Positions 1-9,219 of a DNA stretch of 64,000 nt are shown one piece after another. A model generated the notes under the pieces. It was not told the origin of the DNA, did no database searches, and saw nothing but the letters and a program-made list of their open reading frames with translations. The position numbers were made by a program, and so were the translations under genes. Each line of letters begins with the position of its first letter. Within the stretch, counting starts at the first letter, position 1. The DNA is from Pseudobutyrivibrio ruminis (GTDB lineage Bacteria; Bacillota; Clostridia; Lachnospirales; Lachnospiraceae), in NCBI GenBank assembly GCA_015057305.1, contig SVES01000007.1, positions 32,991 to 96,990 on the forward strand. Reading direction: 5' to 3'.

Positions 1-2
1 GC

Positions 3-476
3 TTTGAGAATACTCCTACGCTGGAATTTTTGTATCGCATTGATCAAACTATCAATATTCTTGGGGAGAAGACTACCGAAGCGACCCTGAGAGAAGCTGC
101 AAATAATATGGCGGAAAGTCTATCGATAGAGCTTATAGATTTCAGTGTATATGCAGATATTAAGACCACGCCACATAGATATCAGTATTTTTTAGAAATA
201 GGTAGAAATCCAAAGGGGTATTCAAACGATGTTATAAGAGAGACCCTTGAAAAGGAACTTCTAAAGCTTGCACCGGCGCTGAGAGACTTGGTGGATAGGG
301 GATTATGCCAGGTAATAAAGGTGAATTTTTTGCAACAGGATACATATTTGTTGTGGAGAGATATGGCTATATACAATGGAACGAATTCCAATCAGCTTAA
401 GCCTATACACATAATCAGAAATGAACAACAGAGAAAATTTTTCTTTGGACTGACAGAAAGTAGTAGCGAACCTTAA
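3..476 (+). CDS. C-terminal part of a GH3-type (auxin-responsive-promoter/acyl-amido synthetase-like) protein, truncated by the window edge
   Basis: Frame is open to the window edge (FENTPTLEFLYRIDQTINILGEKTTEATLREA...). 'FLYRIDQTINILGEKTTE' and 'YQYFLEIG' resemble the GH3 C-terminal domain. Confidence 0.7.
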   Translation, partial: FENTPTLEFLYRIDQTINILGEKTTEATLREAANNMAESLSIELIDFSVYADIKTTPHRYQYFLEIGRNPKGYSNDVIRETLEKELLKLAPALRDLVDRGLCQVIKVNFLQQDTYLLWRDMAIYNGTNSNQLKPIHIIRNEQQRKFFFGLTESSSEP

Positions 477-511
477 AGAATCGTAGGGTGTTTTCCTATA
501 GGAGAGTACAG

Positions 512-1639
512 ATGAGTAGAATTATTTTGAGGGCAGTAGGAGATAATCTTATTCAGGAAGCATTATATAAGGCTGCAAAAAATGAGGATGAGTATTTCTT
601 CGAAAATCAGTACTCTGAGATAACGACCCTAATAAAAGAGGCTGATATAGCAATTGTAGATCAGGAAACAATTCTAGTTGAAGATAGAAATGAGATTTCA
701 AATTTTCCCGCCTTTGGTACTCCTTTCGAGGCAGCAGATGCTTTGGTAAATGCAGGCTTTAATGTAATTATGCAGGGTACCAATCATGCATTGGACAAAG
801 GCTTTGATGGGATAACTGGTGATATCAAAATATGGAAGAAATATTTCGATAGGATAAAGCTAGTTGGAATATATGACAATAAGATGTCTGCTAAAGAAAT
901 CCCTATAATTGAAAAAAACGGGATTAAAGTTGCAATACTTAATTACACACAATCTCTTAATTTTCACAGAAAACCGTTTTTTAAATCCTATTGCGTCAAC
1001 ACAATGAAAGCAATAGACAAAGGCAAGATTCGTAGAGAAATTAAAAGGGCGAGAGAGCTTGCAGATGTGGTTGTAATATTACCTCATTGGGGCGTGGAAT
1101 ACCTGTATGAACCAGTACAGAGCCAAATAAAGTGGGCGGAATTTTTTGCAGAATGTGGTGCAGATTTAATTATTGGCACGCATCCTCACGTTCTCCAGTA
1201 TAAGGAAGATATAAAAACAAGTGATGGAAAATATGTGCCTTGCTATTTTTCACTTGGTAATTTTATATCAGCTCATATGAATTTGCGAGGTGTTGTGATA
1301 GGTGGTATGGCAGATGTTGAAATTGAGATGGACGACTCTCATAACATCAGCATTATCAGGAATGACATTATTCCTACAGTTACCCATACAGATAAAGATT
1401 TTAGCTTTTTTAAAGTGATTAAGCTTTCTGATTATACCAATGAATTGGCAGAAGAAAATGGCCTTCTAAAAATTATAAACACTCGATTCAATGACAATGT
1501 AGATGCTGACAAATTGCGTGATATATATAAGGACATTATGGAAAGAAGGGCTCTAGCGAAAAGCATGTTTAAAAGACCGTTAGATGTGACACTCTTTAAT
1601 TATTATATTATGAAACAGTCGCGCAAGAATAACAGTTAG
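512..1639 (+). CDS. CapA-family (poly-gamma-glutamate synthesis-like) metallophosphatase-fold protein
   Basis: Motifs AVGDN, GTNHALDKG, LPHWGVEY, GTHPHVLQ, YFSLGNF are typical of the PGA_cap/CapA family. ATG at 512 follows GGAG; the ORF-track start at 488 is an upstream GTG. Confidence 0.85.
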   Translation: MSRIILRAVGDNLIQEALYKAAKNEDEYFFENQYSEITTLIKEADIAIVDQETILVEDRNEISNFPAFGTPFEAADALVNAGFNVIMQGTNHALDKGFDGITGDIKIWKKYFDRIKLVGIYDNKMSAKEIPIIEKNGIKVAILNYTQSLNFHRKPFFKSYCVNTMKAIDKGKIRREIKRARELADVVVILPHWGVEYLYEPVQSQIKWAEFFAECGADLIIGTHPHVLQYKEDIKTSDGKYVPCYFSLGNFISAHMNLRGVVIGGMADVEIEMDDSHNISIIRNDIIPTVTHTDKDFSFFKVIKLSDYTNELAEENGLLKIINTRFNDNVDADKLRDIYKDIMERRALAKSMFKRPLDVTLFNYYIMKQSRKNNS

Positions 1640-1659
1640 TTTATCAGAAGGAGTAAGGT

Positions 1660-2751
1660 ATGGATTATAAGGTATCAGTTATTGTTCCAATGTATAAAGC
1701 TGAAAGGTTTATAGAACCAGCTATTAATGGTCTTTTAAATCAGACATTAAAGGAGTTAGAGGTTGTAGTTGTAAATGATTGCTCCCCAGATAATAGTCTA
1801 GAAATTTGTCAGAGGCTTTTTGGGGATAATGAAAGAGTTCAAATCCTTACTCAGTCTAAAAACATGGGTCCAGGAGAAGCCAGAAATACTGGAATAAAAG
1901 CTGCAAGAGGTGAATATATTGCCTTTGCAGATATTGATGATGGAGTTCTAAGGAATGCCTATGAGGAATTATATAGTTTGGCAAAAGAGAATGGAGATGC
2001 AGATGTAATTCACTCCACTGGGAACATTTTGCCTTTGGATAATAGTGACCCAGATGATATTTACACCGTTGATGAAAAATACTATTTACCTATTCCTAAT
2101 GATAGATTCGATGTTGCAACAGAAGTTAGAGTGCTTTCTGATGATTTGAATGAGAGATACGAAAAATGGAAGAATCATGCATATCATTGGAATTTAGGAA
2201 CAAAGCTTTTTAGAACACAGTTTTTAAGAGACAATGATATCCACTTTGGTGAAATAAGATTGTCCGAAGATATGGCATTTTGTTTTGAGGCGTTGTTTTT
2301 GGCAAAGACATATGTACTTAGTCCGAATAAATATTATTTGTATCGTATAAGCAACGTATCTATTTCAAGACGTGGATATACCACTGCATTTTTCAAAACC
2401 TCATGTCATGCTCTTTTTAACGTTTGTTCAATAGTCAAAAGGACAATGAAAAAAATAGATTATTTTAAAGAAAATCCTAAGAGCATGCAGGGTGTCTTTG
2501 AATATATGCTAGAAATTTTGGAGCAGGAATTTGTTATCCCTGTATATCAAAGTCTTGGCGAGGAAACAATACTTTCAGATGGACTATTTACAGAATTAAT
2601 GAAGGAACAATTTAAGGATAATGCCGACTATATGATGTACGCATTTTTTGAGCAGCATAGAAAATATCCACCAACAGTTAGTTCTGTGAGTCAGCTTACT
2701 GTGGATAATGTAAAAGCAATGATGGAAAAGAGAAAAGCGGACAGCAAATAA
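1660..2751 (+). CDS. Family 2 glycosyltransferase
   Basis: N-terminal VSVIVPMYKAERFIEPAINGLLNQTLKELEVVVVNDCSPDNS, typical GT-A/GT2. Confidence 0.85.
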   Translation: MDYKVSVIVPMYKAERFIEPAINGLLNQTLKELEVVVVNDCSPDNSLEICQRLFGDNERVQILTQSKNMGPGEARNTGIKAARGEYIAFADIDDGVLRNAYEELYSLAKENGDADVIHSTGNILPLDNSDPDDIYTVDEKYYLPIPNDRFDVATEVRVLSDDLNERYEKWKNHAYHWNLGTKLFRTQFLRDNDIHFGEIRLSEDMAFCFEALFLAKTYVLSPNKYYLYRISNVSISRRGYTTAFFKTSCHALFNVCSIVKRTMKKIDYFKENPKSMQGVFEYMLEILEQEFVIPVYQSLGEETILSDGLFTELMKEQFKDNADYMMYAFFEQHRKYPPTVSSVSQLTVDNVKAMMEKRKADSK

Positions 2752-2777
2752 GGAAAGGTTTAATAGAGTATACCTAT

Positions 2778-4532
2778 ATGAAGCTAATAATACGGTGCAT
2801 GAAACAAAAGGACAGAGTAATATCTGCTTTTATAGTATTATTTGTGATTGTTGAGGTCCTTTTGGAAACGAAAATACCAGTTGTCATGGGAGATATTTCT
2901 GCTCTTTTACAAAGCAAAACTATGTCCTTTGAGGATGTAAGAAGTAAAGGGCTTGAGATGATAACTTATGCCCTGTTTTCTTTTGTTGCGTCTTCAGTTG
3001 TGTGCTTTTTGCTTATCGACTTGGCATGTAGAGTAAGTCATGTACTTAGGGTGAAGGTTTTCGAGAAAATACTTGGTTTTTCTCTATCTGAAATATCTTC
3101 CTTTGGAACAGGTACTCTTATTTCCAGATGTAACAATGATATTGATACGGTGCAGGGCTTTGTAACCCAAAACTTTATAAATATTGTAAGGGCTCCAATA
3201 TTATTTATCATTGTTTTCTACAGACTTTCTTCATCTAATGGTGTATGGATTGCTATGTCCCTATTTGCTGTAGCAATTATGATTACACTTGTCTTTTTCA
3301 TGTTTATATCAATCGCCCCTCTTGTGAAAATAGGAAGCATAATAGGGGATAGAATGGTATCTGCTATTCATGAGCATATTTATGGTATTCGCCTTATTCA
3401 TTTAGGTAATAAATTTTCTTCCCAGGAAAAAAGCTATAACAAAATAAATAAAGAATCAGCCGATTTTTCAATAAAAGTTAAAAGAATTACCAGCTTTTTT
3501 TCTCCTTTTACAGGGATGATTATTTATGGATTAACTTTAGCAGTATATATATCTGGGGCATTTATAATGCAACATCATGAATTAAGTGACCAAACAGCAG
3601 ATTTTGCAGCTATGGTTTCGTATGTTTCATTTATTACTTTTTTGTTCAATGCCTTGGTAAATATAATACTGGTTGTTATGACCATTCCAAGTCTTTTAAA
3701 TGCGCAGAGACGACTTATTGAAGTTCTAGATCAAGAGAATTCTATTGTTGATGGTAGTTTTGAGGGAATACCCGACAGCGAAGGCAGTGTGGAATTTAGA
3801 AATGTTTCTTTTACATATCCAAGCTCAAGAGCGGATGCTATCAGTGACATTAGCTTCAAAGTAAAAAAAGGACAGACTGTTGCTATTATCGGAGGAACAG
3901 GATCAGGAAAGACTACCGTTTTAAATCTAATACTTAGGCTTTATGAGGCCACAAAGGGAGAAATACTTGTTGATGGAATCCCTGTTAAGGATTATAAACT
4001 AAAGGATTTAAGGAATAGAATAGGCTATGTGCCACAGCAAAACTATCTGTTTTCTGGGACAATTGCTGAAAATATAGGCTATGGGGAAAATGGTAGATTT
4101 AAGGCCACTATAGAGGAAATTGTAAAAGCAGCCCAAGTAGGTCAGGCAGATGCTTTTATTAGGGCCAAGGAAAAGGGCTACTATGAAGGTGTTCAAGCAG
4201 GCGGAACTAATTTTTCAGGAGGACAGAGACAACGACTTACTATATCACGAGCGCTGTGCCGTGATCCTGAAATATATGTATTTGATGATTCCTTTTCTGC
4301 TCTTGATTTTGAGACTGATGCCAAGCTAAGAAAGGCTTTAAAAAAGACCACAGCAGGGGCAACAGTAATAATGGTATCCCAGCGCATTGCAAGTGTAAGG
4401 GATGCAGATTTGATTCTTGTTATGGACAATGGCAGGATTGTAGGTTCGGGAACTCATGAGCAGCTACTTGAAGGATGTAGCGTATATAAAGAGATTGCAA
4501 TATCACAGAATCCTAAGGAGAAGGCTGTATGA
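2778..4532 (+). CDS. ABC transporter, fused permease/ATPase (exporter half 1)
   Basis: Walker A GGTGSGKTT, signature FSGGQRQRLTISRAL, Walker B IYVFDDSFSALD, N-terminal TM segments. Confidence 0.92.
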   Translation: MKLIIRCMKQKDRVISAFIVLFVIVEVLLETKIPVVMGDISALLQSKTMSFEDVRSKGLEMITYALFSFVASSVVCFLLIDLACRVSHVLRVKVFEKILGFSLSEISSFGTGTLISRCNNDIDTVQGFVTQNFINIVRAPILFIIVFYRLSSSNGVWIAMSLFAVAIMITLVFFMFISIAPLVKIGSIIGDRMVSAIHEHIYGIRLIHLGNKFSSQEKSYNKINKESADFSIKVKRITSFFSPFTGMIIYGLTLAVYISGAFIMQHHELSDQTADFAAMVSYVSFITFLFNALVNIILVVMTIPSLLNAQRRLIEVLDQENSIVDGSFEGIPDSEGSVEFRNVSFTYPSSRADAISDISFKVKKGQTVAIIGGTGSGKTTVLNLILRLYEATKGEILVDGIPVKDYKLKDLRNRIGYVPQQNYLFSGTIAENIGYGENGRFKATIEEIVKAAQVGQADAFIRAKEKGYYEGVQAGGTNFSGGQRQRLTISRALCRDPEIYVFDDSFSALDFETDAKLRKALKKTTAGATVIMVSQRIASVRDADLILVMDNGRIVGSGTHEQLLEGCSVYKEIAISQNPKEKAV

Positions 4533-6280
4533 AAGATAAAGCAATTTATATTGTAAGTAGAATGAAGGTTTTTTTTAAGCCATATTTCATTAAGTTTCTT
4601 GCTGTAATGATTATTGGAGGTTTGGGAGCCTTTTGTAACATTCTTCTTCCAAGTCAAATTGAAAAAATATCAGGAATAATCGAAAGCCAGATAGGACATG
4701 AATTAAATATGAATCTGCTTTTAAGATCTGGGATTACATGTGGTTTTATTATTATTGGAATGTTTATATGTAACTATGTATTTGGGTTCGGCATGGAGGT
4801 TTGCTCCCAGAGAATATCTGCAGATATTAGAAGCGCAATAAATACAAAGATTAATAAGATTTCCATGAAGCAGTTAGATCAGATGTCTGCTGGAGATTTG
4901 ATAGCTAATATGACTACAGATGTTAATACCATAAGCATAGCTATTTCACAATCATTAGGATTGTTATTTGCCAATGCTGTTATTTTAATCGGGGCAATAG
5001 TAGCCATGCTTTTAAAAAGTGTGCCGCTTGCAATATGTGTAATATCATTCACAGTATTAGGAGTTGTAATTAGTACCTTGGTTTCAGGAAGAACCATTTC
5101 AATGCGAGATGCACTTAGAAGGGAACAGGCAAACATTAACGGAATGGTGGATGAGTCCTTAAATGGATTCATGGTAATTCGTGCATATAATTCTGAGGAT
5201 GATATAATCGACACCTTTAGGTCTACAAGCGAAAGATACATGCTAAACCTTAAAAGGAGTCAATTTGTTACAGAAGAACTAACTCCAATTATGACAATGC
5301 TAAATAATCTAACCTATGTTGTTGTCTGCATAGTTGGAGCATACTTGATGGTTAGCGGCAGTAAAACAGTAACAATAGGTGTTATGATTGCATTTTTGTT
5401 ATATGCAAGAATGTTGGCAAATCCACTTACCTTTTTTGCTAGTGTCATAAATATGCTGGCTCTTACCATGGTTAATTGTCAAAAGATAATAAACGTACTT
5501 GATATGCCAGAAAATACTGATGAAGGTGTTGATGAAATATCAGGTGAACCTGGAGGTGTGGAATTCAAGGACGTGAGGTTTGGATACACCGATGACAAGG
5601 AAGTTATTCACGGATTTAATGCCGACATAAAGCCTGGAATGAAGGTGGCTATTGTTGGACAAACAGGAGCAGGAAAGACCACACTTGTAAATTTGCTTAT
5701 GCGTTTTTATGAGACGAACAGCGGGCAGATTTGTATAGATGGAACCAATATAAAGGACATTCCACGTGAGAGATTACATCAAATACTTGGAATGGTTATG
5801 CAGGAAAACTACCTTTTTAATATAAGCATCAGAGACAACATTAAATATTTTGCACCAGATGCCACTGAGGAGGAGCTTCAATCAGTTGTGGAAAAATGTT
5901 CTCTTGGACATTTTATAGAAACCTTGCCTAAGGGAATTGATACGATTTTATCAGAAGAGCTGGCGGTATCTTCTGGACAAAAACAGCTTATTTCAATTGC
6001 ACGAACCATGATAAAAAAGCCTAAGATACTGATTCTTGATGAAGCAACATCTTCAGTAGATACTAGAACGGAGCTTATGATACAAAAAGCCCTAGATGAG
6101 CTTTCAAAAGACCGCACAAGCTTTGTAATTGCTCACAGGCTTTCTACCATTAGAAATGCTGATGTTATATTCGTAATGCAGGATGGAGATATTGTTGAGA
6201 CTGGAAATCATGAACAGCTGCTAGCGAAAAATGGTATATATACAAGAATTTATAATAGTCAGTTTGAGACTGCATCTTAA
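4529..6280 (+). CDS. ABC transporter, fused permease/ATPase (exporter half 2)
   Basis: Walker A GQTGAGKTT, signature-like SSGQKQLISIARTM, Walker B ILILDEATSSVD. Overlaps the previous gene (ATGA). Confidence 0.92.
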   Translation: MKDKAIYIVSRMKVFFKPYFIKFLAVMIIGGLGAFCNILLPSQIEKISGIIESQIGHELNMNLLLRSGITCGFIIIGMFICNYVFGFGMEVCSQRISADIRSAINTKINKISMKQLDQMSAGDLIANMTTDVNTISIAISQSLGLLFANAVILIGAIVAMLLKSVPLAICVISFTVLGVVISTLVSGRTISMRDALRREQANINGMVDESLNGFMVIRAYNSEDDIIDTFRSTSERYMLNLKRSQFVTEELTPIMTMLNNLTYVVVCIVGAYLMVSGSKTVTIGVMIAFLLYARMLANPLTFFASVINMLALTMVNCQKIINVLDMPENTDEGVDEISGEPGGVEFKDVRFGYTDDKEVIHGFNADIKPGMKVAIVGQTGAGKTTLVNLLMRFYETNSGQICIDGTNIKDIPRERLHQILGMVMQENYLFNISIRDNIKYFAPDATEEELQSVVEKCSLGHFIETLPKGIDTILSEELAVSSGQKQLISIARTMIKKPKILILDEATSSVDTRTELMIQKALDELSKDRTSFVIAHRLSTIRNADVIFVMQDGDIVETGNHEQLLAKNGIYTRIYNSQFETAS

Positions 6281-6312
6281 TAACTTTTATAAAGGGAAAG
6301 GAGAAATGCATT

Positions 6313-9207
6313 TTGTTTTTTCTGGATGAATTTGAAAAACAGGTAATTACAAAAAAGGATTTCAAAGCCCTTACAGATGATTACGGGAAAAGAAGTGTGA
6401 CGTATAAACAGCTTGATAATCTTTCCAATAAAGTAGCCAACAAGCTTGTTTCAATGGGAGTAAAAAAGGGATCTTCCGTAATAATTATTCTCCCAAGAAT
6501 TGCTGAATATGTTGCTTGTGAAATTGCAATTTTTAAAATAGGCGCTGTTGTTGTTCCTCTTATTCCTGAGTATCCCAAGGATAGAGTGGAATTCATTGAA
6601 AAAGACAGTGATGCAGTGATTGTTATAAGGGAAAGCTTTTTTGATGGAATAGAGCTCTTTTCAGACGAGGAGGTAGTATGTGCTGATGCCAGTGATTCTG
6701 ATAGAGGAATGATTCTATATACATCAGGTTCTACAGGCAAGCCTAAGGGTGTGGTTTATACAAGATGCAATATAGATGCTCAGGTAATAAGAAAACTAGA
6801 AAATGTGAGAGATATTTCCCCACTTGTTTTTGCAGCCTCTGCAACTATGTCATTTTGCGTAACTGTGACAGAGTATTTTAGGACGCTAGCTATAGGAGGA
6901 CATGTACATATTATTTCTGACGAAGTTAGATCTGATTCTAGTAAGCTTTCAGACTACTATAAAGAAAATAATATCACCGCAGGATTTATTAGTCCGAGGA
7001 TACTTAAAAATTTTATATGTAAAAGTGAATGCTTAAAGCGAGTTTTTACTGCCAGCGAAAAAGTTGTAAATATTTATTCTCCTGATTTTGAAATAGTAAA
7101 CGCCTACGGACAAAGTGAAACAGTAGGTACTATTACTGAGTTTTTGATAGACAAAACCTATGACAATACCCCAATAGGGAAACCATTAAAAGGGATTGAG
7201 GCTATTGTTGTCAATCAGGAGGAAGAAGAGGTTTTAGATGGAGAGGAAGGCGAGATTTGTATTATTGGAAATTTGCCTTGTGAGTATAATAATCTGCCTG
7301 ACCAGACCAACCAGGTATTTAAAAAGCTTCCTGATGGTAGAGTTTTGATTCGTTCCGGTGATATAGGAAAAAAATTGCCTGACGGTAATTTGTTATATCT
7401 TAACAGAAATGACTGGATGATTAAGATTCACGGTCAAAGAGTAGAGCCAGGTGAAATAGAAACGGTTATGAATACTGTAGAAGGCATTACTGGTTCTATT
7501 GTGAAGGCCTTTGAAAATGAAGACGGAACGATGCTTTTATGTGGCTTTTTTACAGAGGCAAAGGCTGTAAGTCACGAAAACATAAAGGAAAAGCTAAAGT
7601 CAGCTCTTCCAGATTATATGATTCCTGGAGTCTTTGTAAAGATGGATGGTTTTCCTGTTAATGCCAACGGCAAAATTGCCAGAAAGGAAATTCAAAAGCC
7701 TGATTTAAGCACGCTCACTGTAGACTATGAAAAACCAGTAGGTGAAATAGAGGAAGCTTTATGTAATGCAATGGAGCAGCTTTTAAATATAAAAAGGATT
7801 GGACGAAACGACAATTTCCTAGAGCTTGGTGGCAATTCGTTAAATGCTGTTGCACTATGCTCACTTTGCAAAATAGAGTCTCTTGCTCCTCAAATTGTAA
7901 TGCTGGGGCAGACTCCTAAGAAAATAGCGGAGCTTTTAGCAGAAAATAGCTTTTATCCAAAGCCTAAGCTTACGGTTTCAAAGGAACTAAAAAAGGAATA
8001 TCCACTTTCTCATTCTCAGAAGTATCAGTATGAATTATGTAAAAAAAATGGAAAATCTATCGATTGTATTGATACAGTATATTTCTTTAAGCTGGACGAG
8101 GATGTTGATATTAAAAAGCTTAAAGCGTCAGTTGAAGCTACTGTAGATGCTCACACAATCTACAAATCACATATTGATATAGATAATAATAAGCTTATAG
8201 TAGATGAAGCTGTTTTCAAGGTAGAGGATGTAGCTATAAAGGGGCAAGATTTTGAGGAGTATAGAAAAAATATTTATAAAAGAAAGCGTAATCTAAAGAC
8301 TGATCCATTACTTGAAGCAAAGCTGCTTCATATAGACGATGGAAGAATCTACCTTTATATGAACCTGTGTCATCTTGTATATGATGGAAAAACTGTAAAC
8401 AACCTGCTTAAAGAGATTTCAAAAAGGTATAATAATGAACCTTATGAAACGGAGCGGGCCACAATATTTGACCTTATTGATAACGAATGTAGTATCAGTG
8501 AGGACAAGAAGCTTATAGAAGAAGCAAAAAAAGTATTTGCATCTTATTATGAGGGAGTGAAGCCTGCCTCGGTGTTTGAAGATGGAAAGAAATATGAGAC
8601 TGCATTTACAGTGAAGATTTTAGAAAAGGAAAGTCAAAGTGAAATAGATGATTTTCTTAAGAAAAACAGTATTTCTATTTTGACGCTGTTTCAGGCAGCA
8701 GCAGAAATTACCATAAGAAAAATGTTTAACCTGGAGGATTTCTGCTACATGAATGTTCATGATGGAAGAGGTAATCAGATTCTTGATAACAGTCATGGAG
8801 TTTTTGCCAAATCTGTATTTATACATTCTGGACAGGTAGAATACGACAAATTAAGTAGGTATTTCAAAGAAATAGAAAAGCAATATCAAAAGCTTGTGTA
8901 TTATGACATTGTTGACACATTTGAATTAGCATCAGAATATCCTCAAGTGATGTCAGGAATAACTCTAAATCTAAGGGACATAGGTGGGCTTTTCATTACT
9001 CTTGACGGGAAAAGGTTTTTTTCTGAATTTCTTGAAGAGATAAGTGAAGCGTACAAACCATTTACGGACTTTGATTTTATTATTAATAGATTTCCAAAGG
9101 GGTACGGATTTCTTGTTATTATCGCATCTACAAAGGTATCAAAGTCCTTTGCCGAGGAGTTTGTAAAGTGTTTTGAAGAAACAGTGCTTCATATTTTATT
9201 CAAATAG
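6313..9207 (+). CDS. Nonribosomal peptide synthetase, domains A-T-C
   Basis: A domain LYTSGSTGKPKGV, NAYGQSE, RSGDIGKKLPDG, NANGKIARKE; T domain DNFLELGGNSLNAV; C domain CHLVYDG. TTG start; the ATG at 6306 runs into a stop. Confidence 0.9.
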   Translation: MFFLDEFEKQVITKKDFKALTDDYGKRSVTYKQLDNLSNKVANKLVSMGVKKGSSVIIILPRIAEYVACEIAIFKIGAVVVPLIPEYPKDRVEFIEKDSDAVIVIRESFFDGIELFSDEEVVCADASDSDRGMILYTSGSTGKPKGVVYTRCNIDAQVIRKLENVRDISPLVFAASATMSFCVTVTEYFRTLAIGGHVHIISDEVRSDSSKLSDYYKENNITAGFISPRILKNFICKSECLKRVFTASEKVVNIYSPDFEIVNAYGQSETVGTITEFLIDKTYDNTPIGKPLKGIEAIVVNQEEEEVLDGEEGEICIIGNLPCEYNNLPDQTNQVFKKLPDGRVLIRSGDIGKKLPDGNLLYLNRNDWMIKIHGQRVEPGEIETVMNTVEGITGSIVKAFENEDGTMLLCGFFTEAKAVSHENIKEKLKSALPDYMIPGVFVKMDGFPVNANGKIARKEIQKPDLSTLTVDYEKPVGEIEEALCNAMEQLLNIKRIGRNDNFLELGGNSLNAVALCSLCKIESLAPQIVMLGQTPKKIAELLAENSFYPKPKLTVSKELKKEYPLSHSQKYQYELCKKNGKSIDCIDTVYFFKLDEDVDIKKLKASVEATVDAHTIYKSHIDIDNNKLIVDEAVFKVEDVAIKGQDFEEYRKNIYKRKRNLKTDPLLEAKLLHIDDGRIYLYMNLCHLVYDGKTVNNLLKEISKRYNNEPYETERATIFDLIDNECSISEDKKLIEEAKKVFASYYEGVKPASVFEDGKKYETAFTVKILEKESQSEIDDFLKKNSISILTLFQAAAEITIRKMFNLEDFCYMNVHDGRGNQILDNSHGVFAKSVFIHSGQVEYDKLSRYFKEIEKQYQKLVYYDIVDTFELASEYPQVMSGITLNLRDIGGLFITLDGKRFFSEFLEEISEAYKPFTDFDFIINRFPKGYGFLVIIASTKVSKSFAEEFVKCFEETVLHILFK

Positions 9208-9219
9208 AGGAGAGGGAAT

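Noticed and set aside
182-391. Minus-strand and secondary-frame ORFs of 60-120 aa throughout the ORF track (for example 182-391, 4193-4429, 4879-5241, 24399-24755, 34541-34777)
   Set aside because: They lie opposite or within strongly supported genes, have low-complexity or unlikely translations, and lack recognisable motifs or RBSs.
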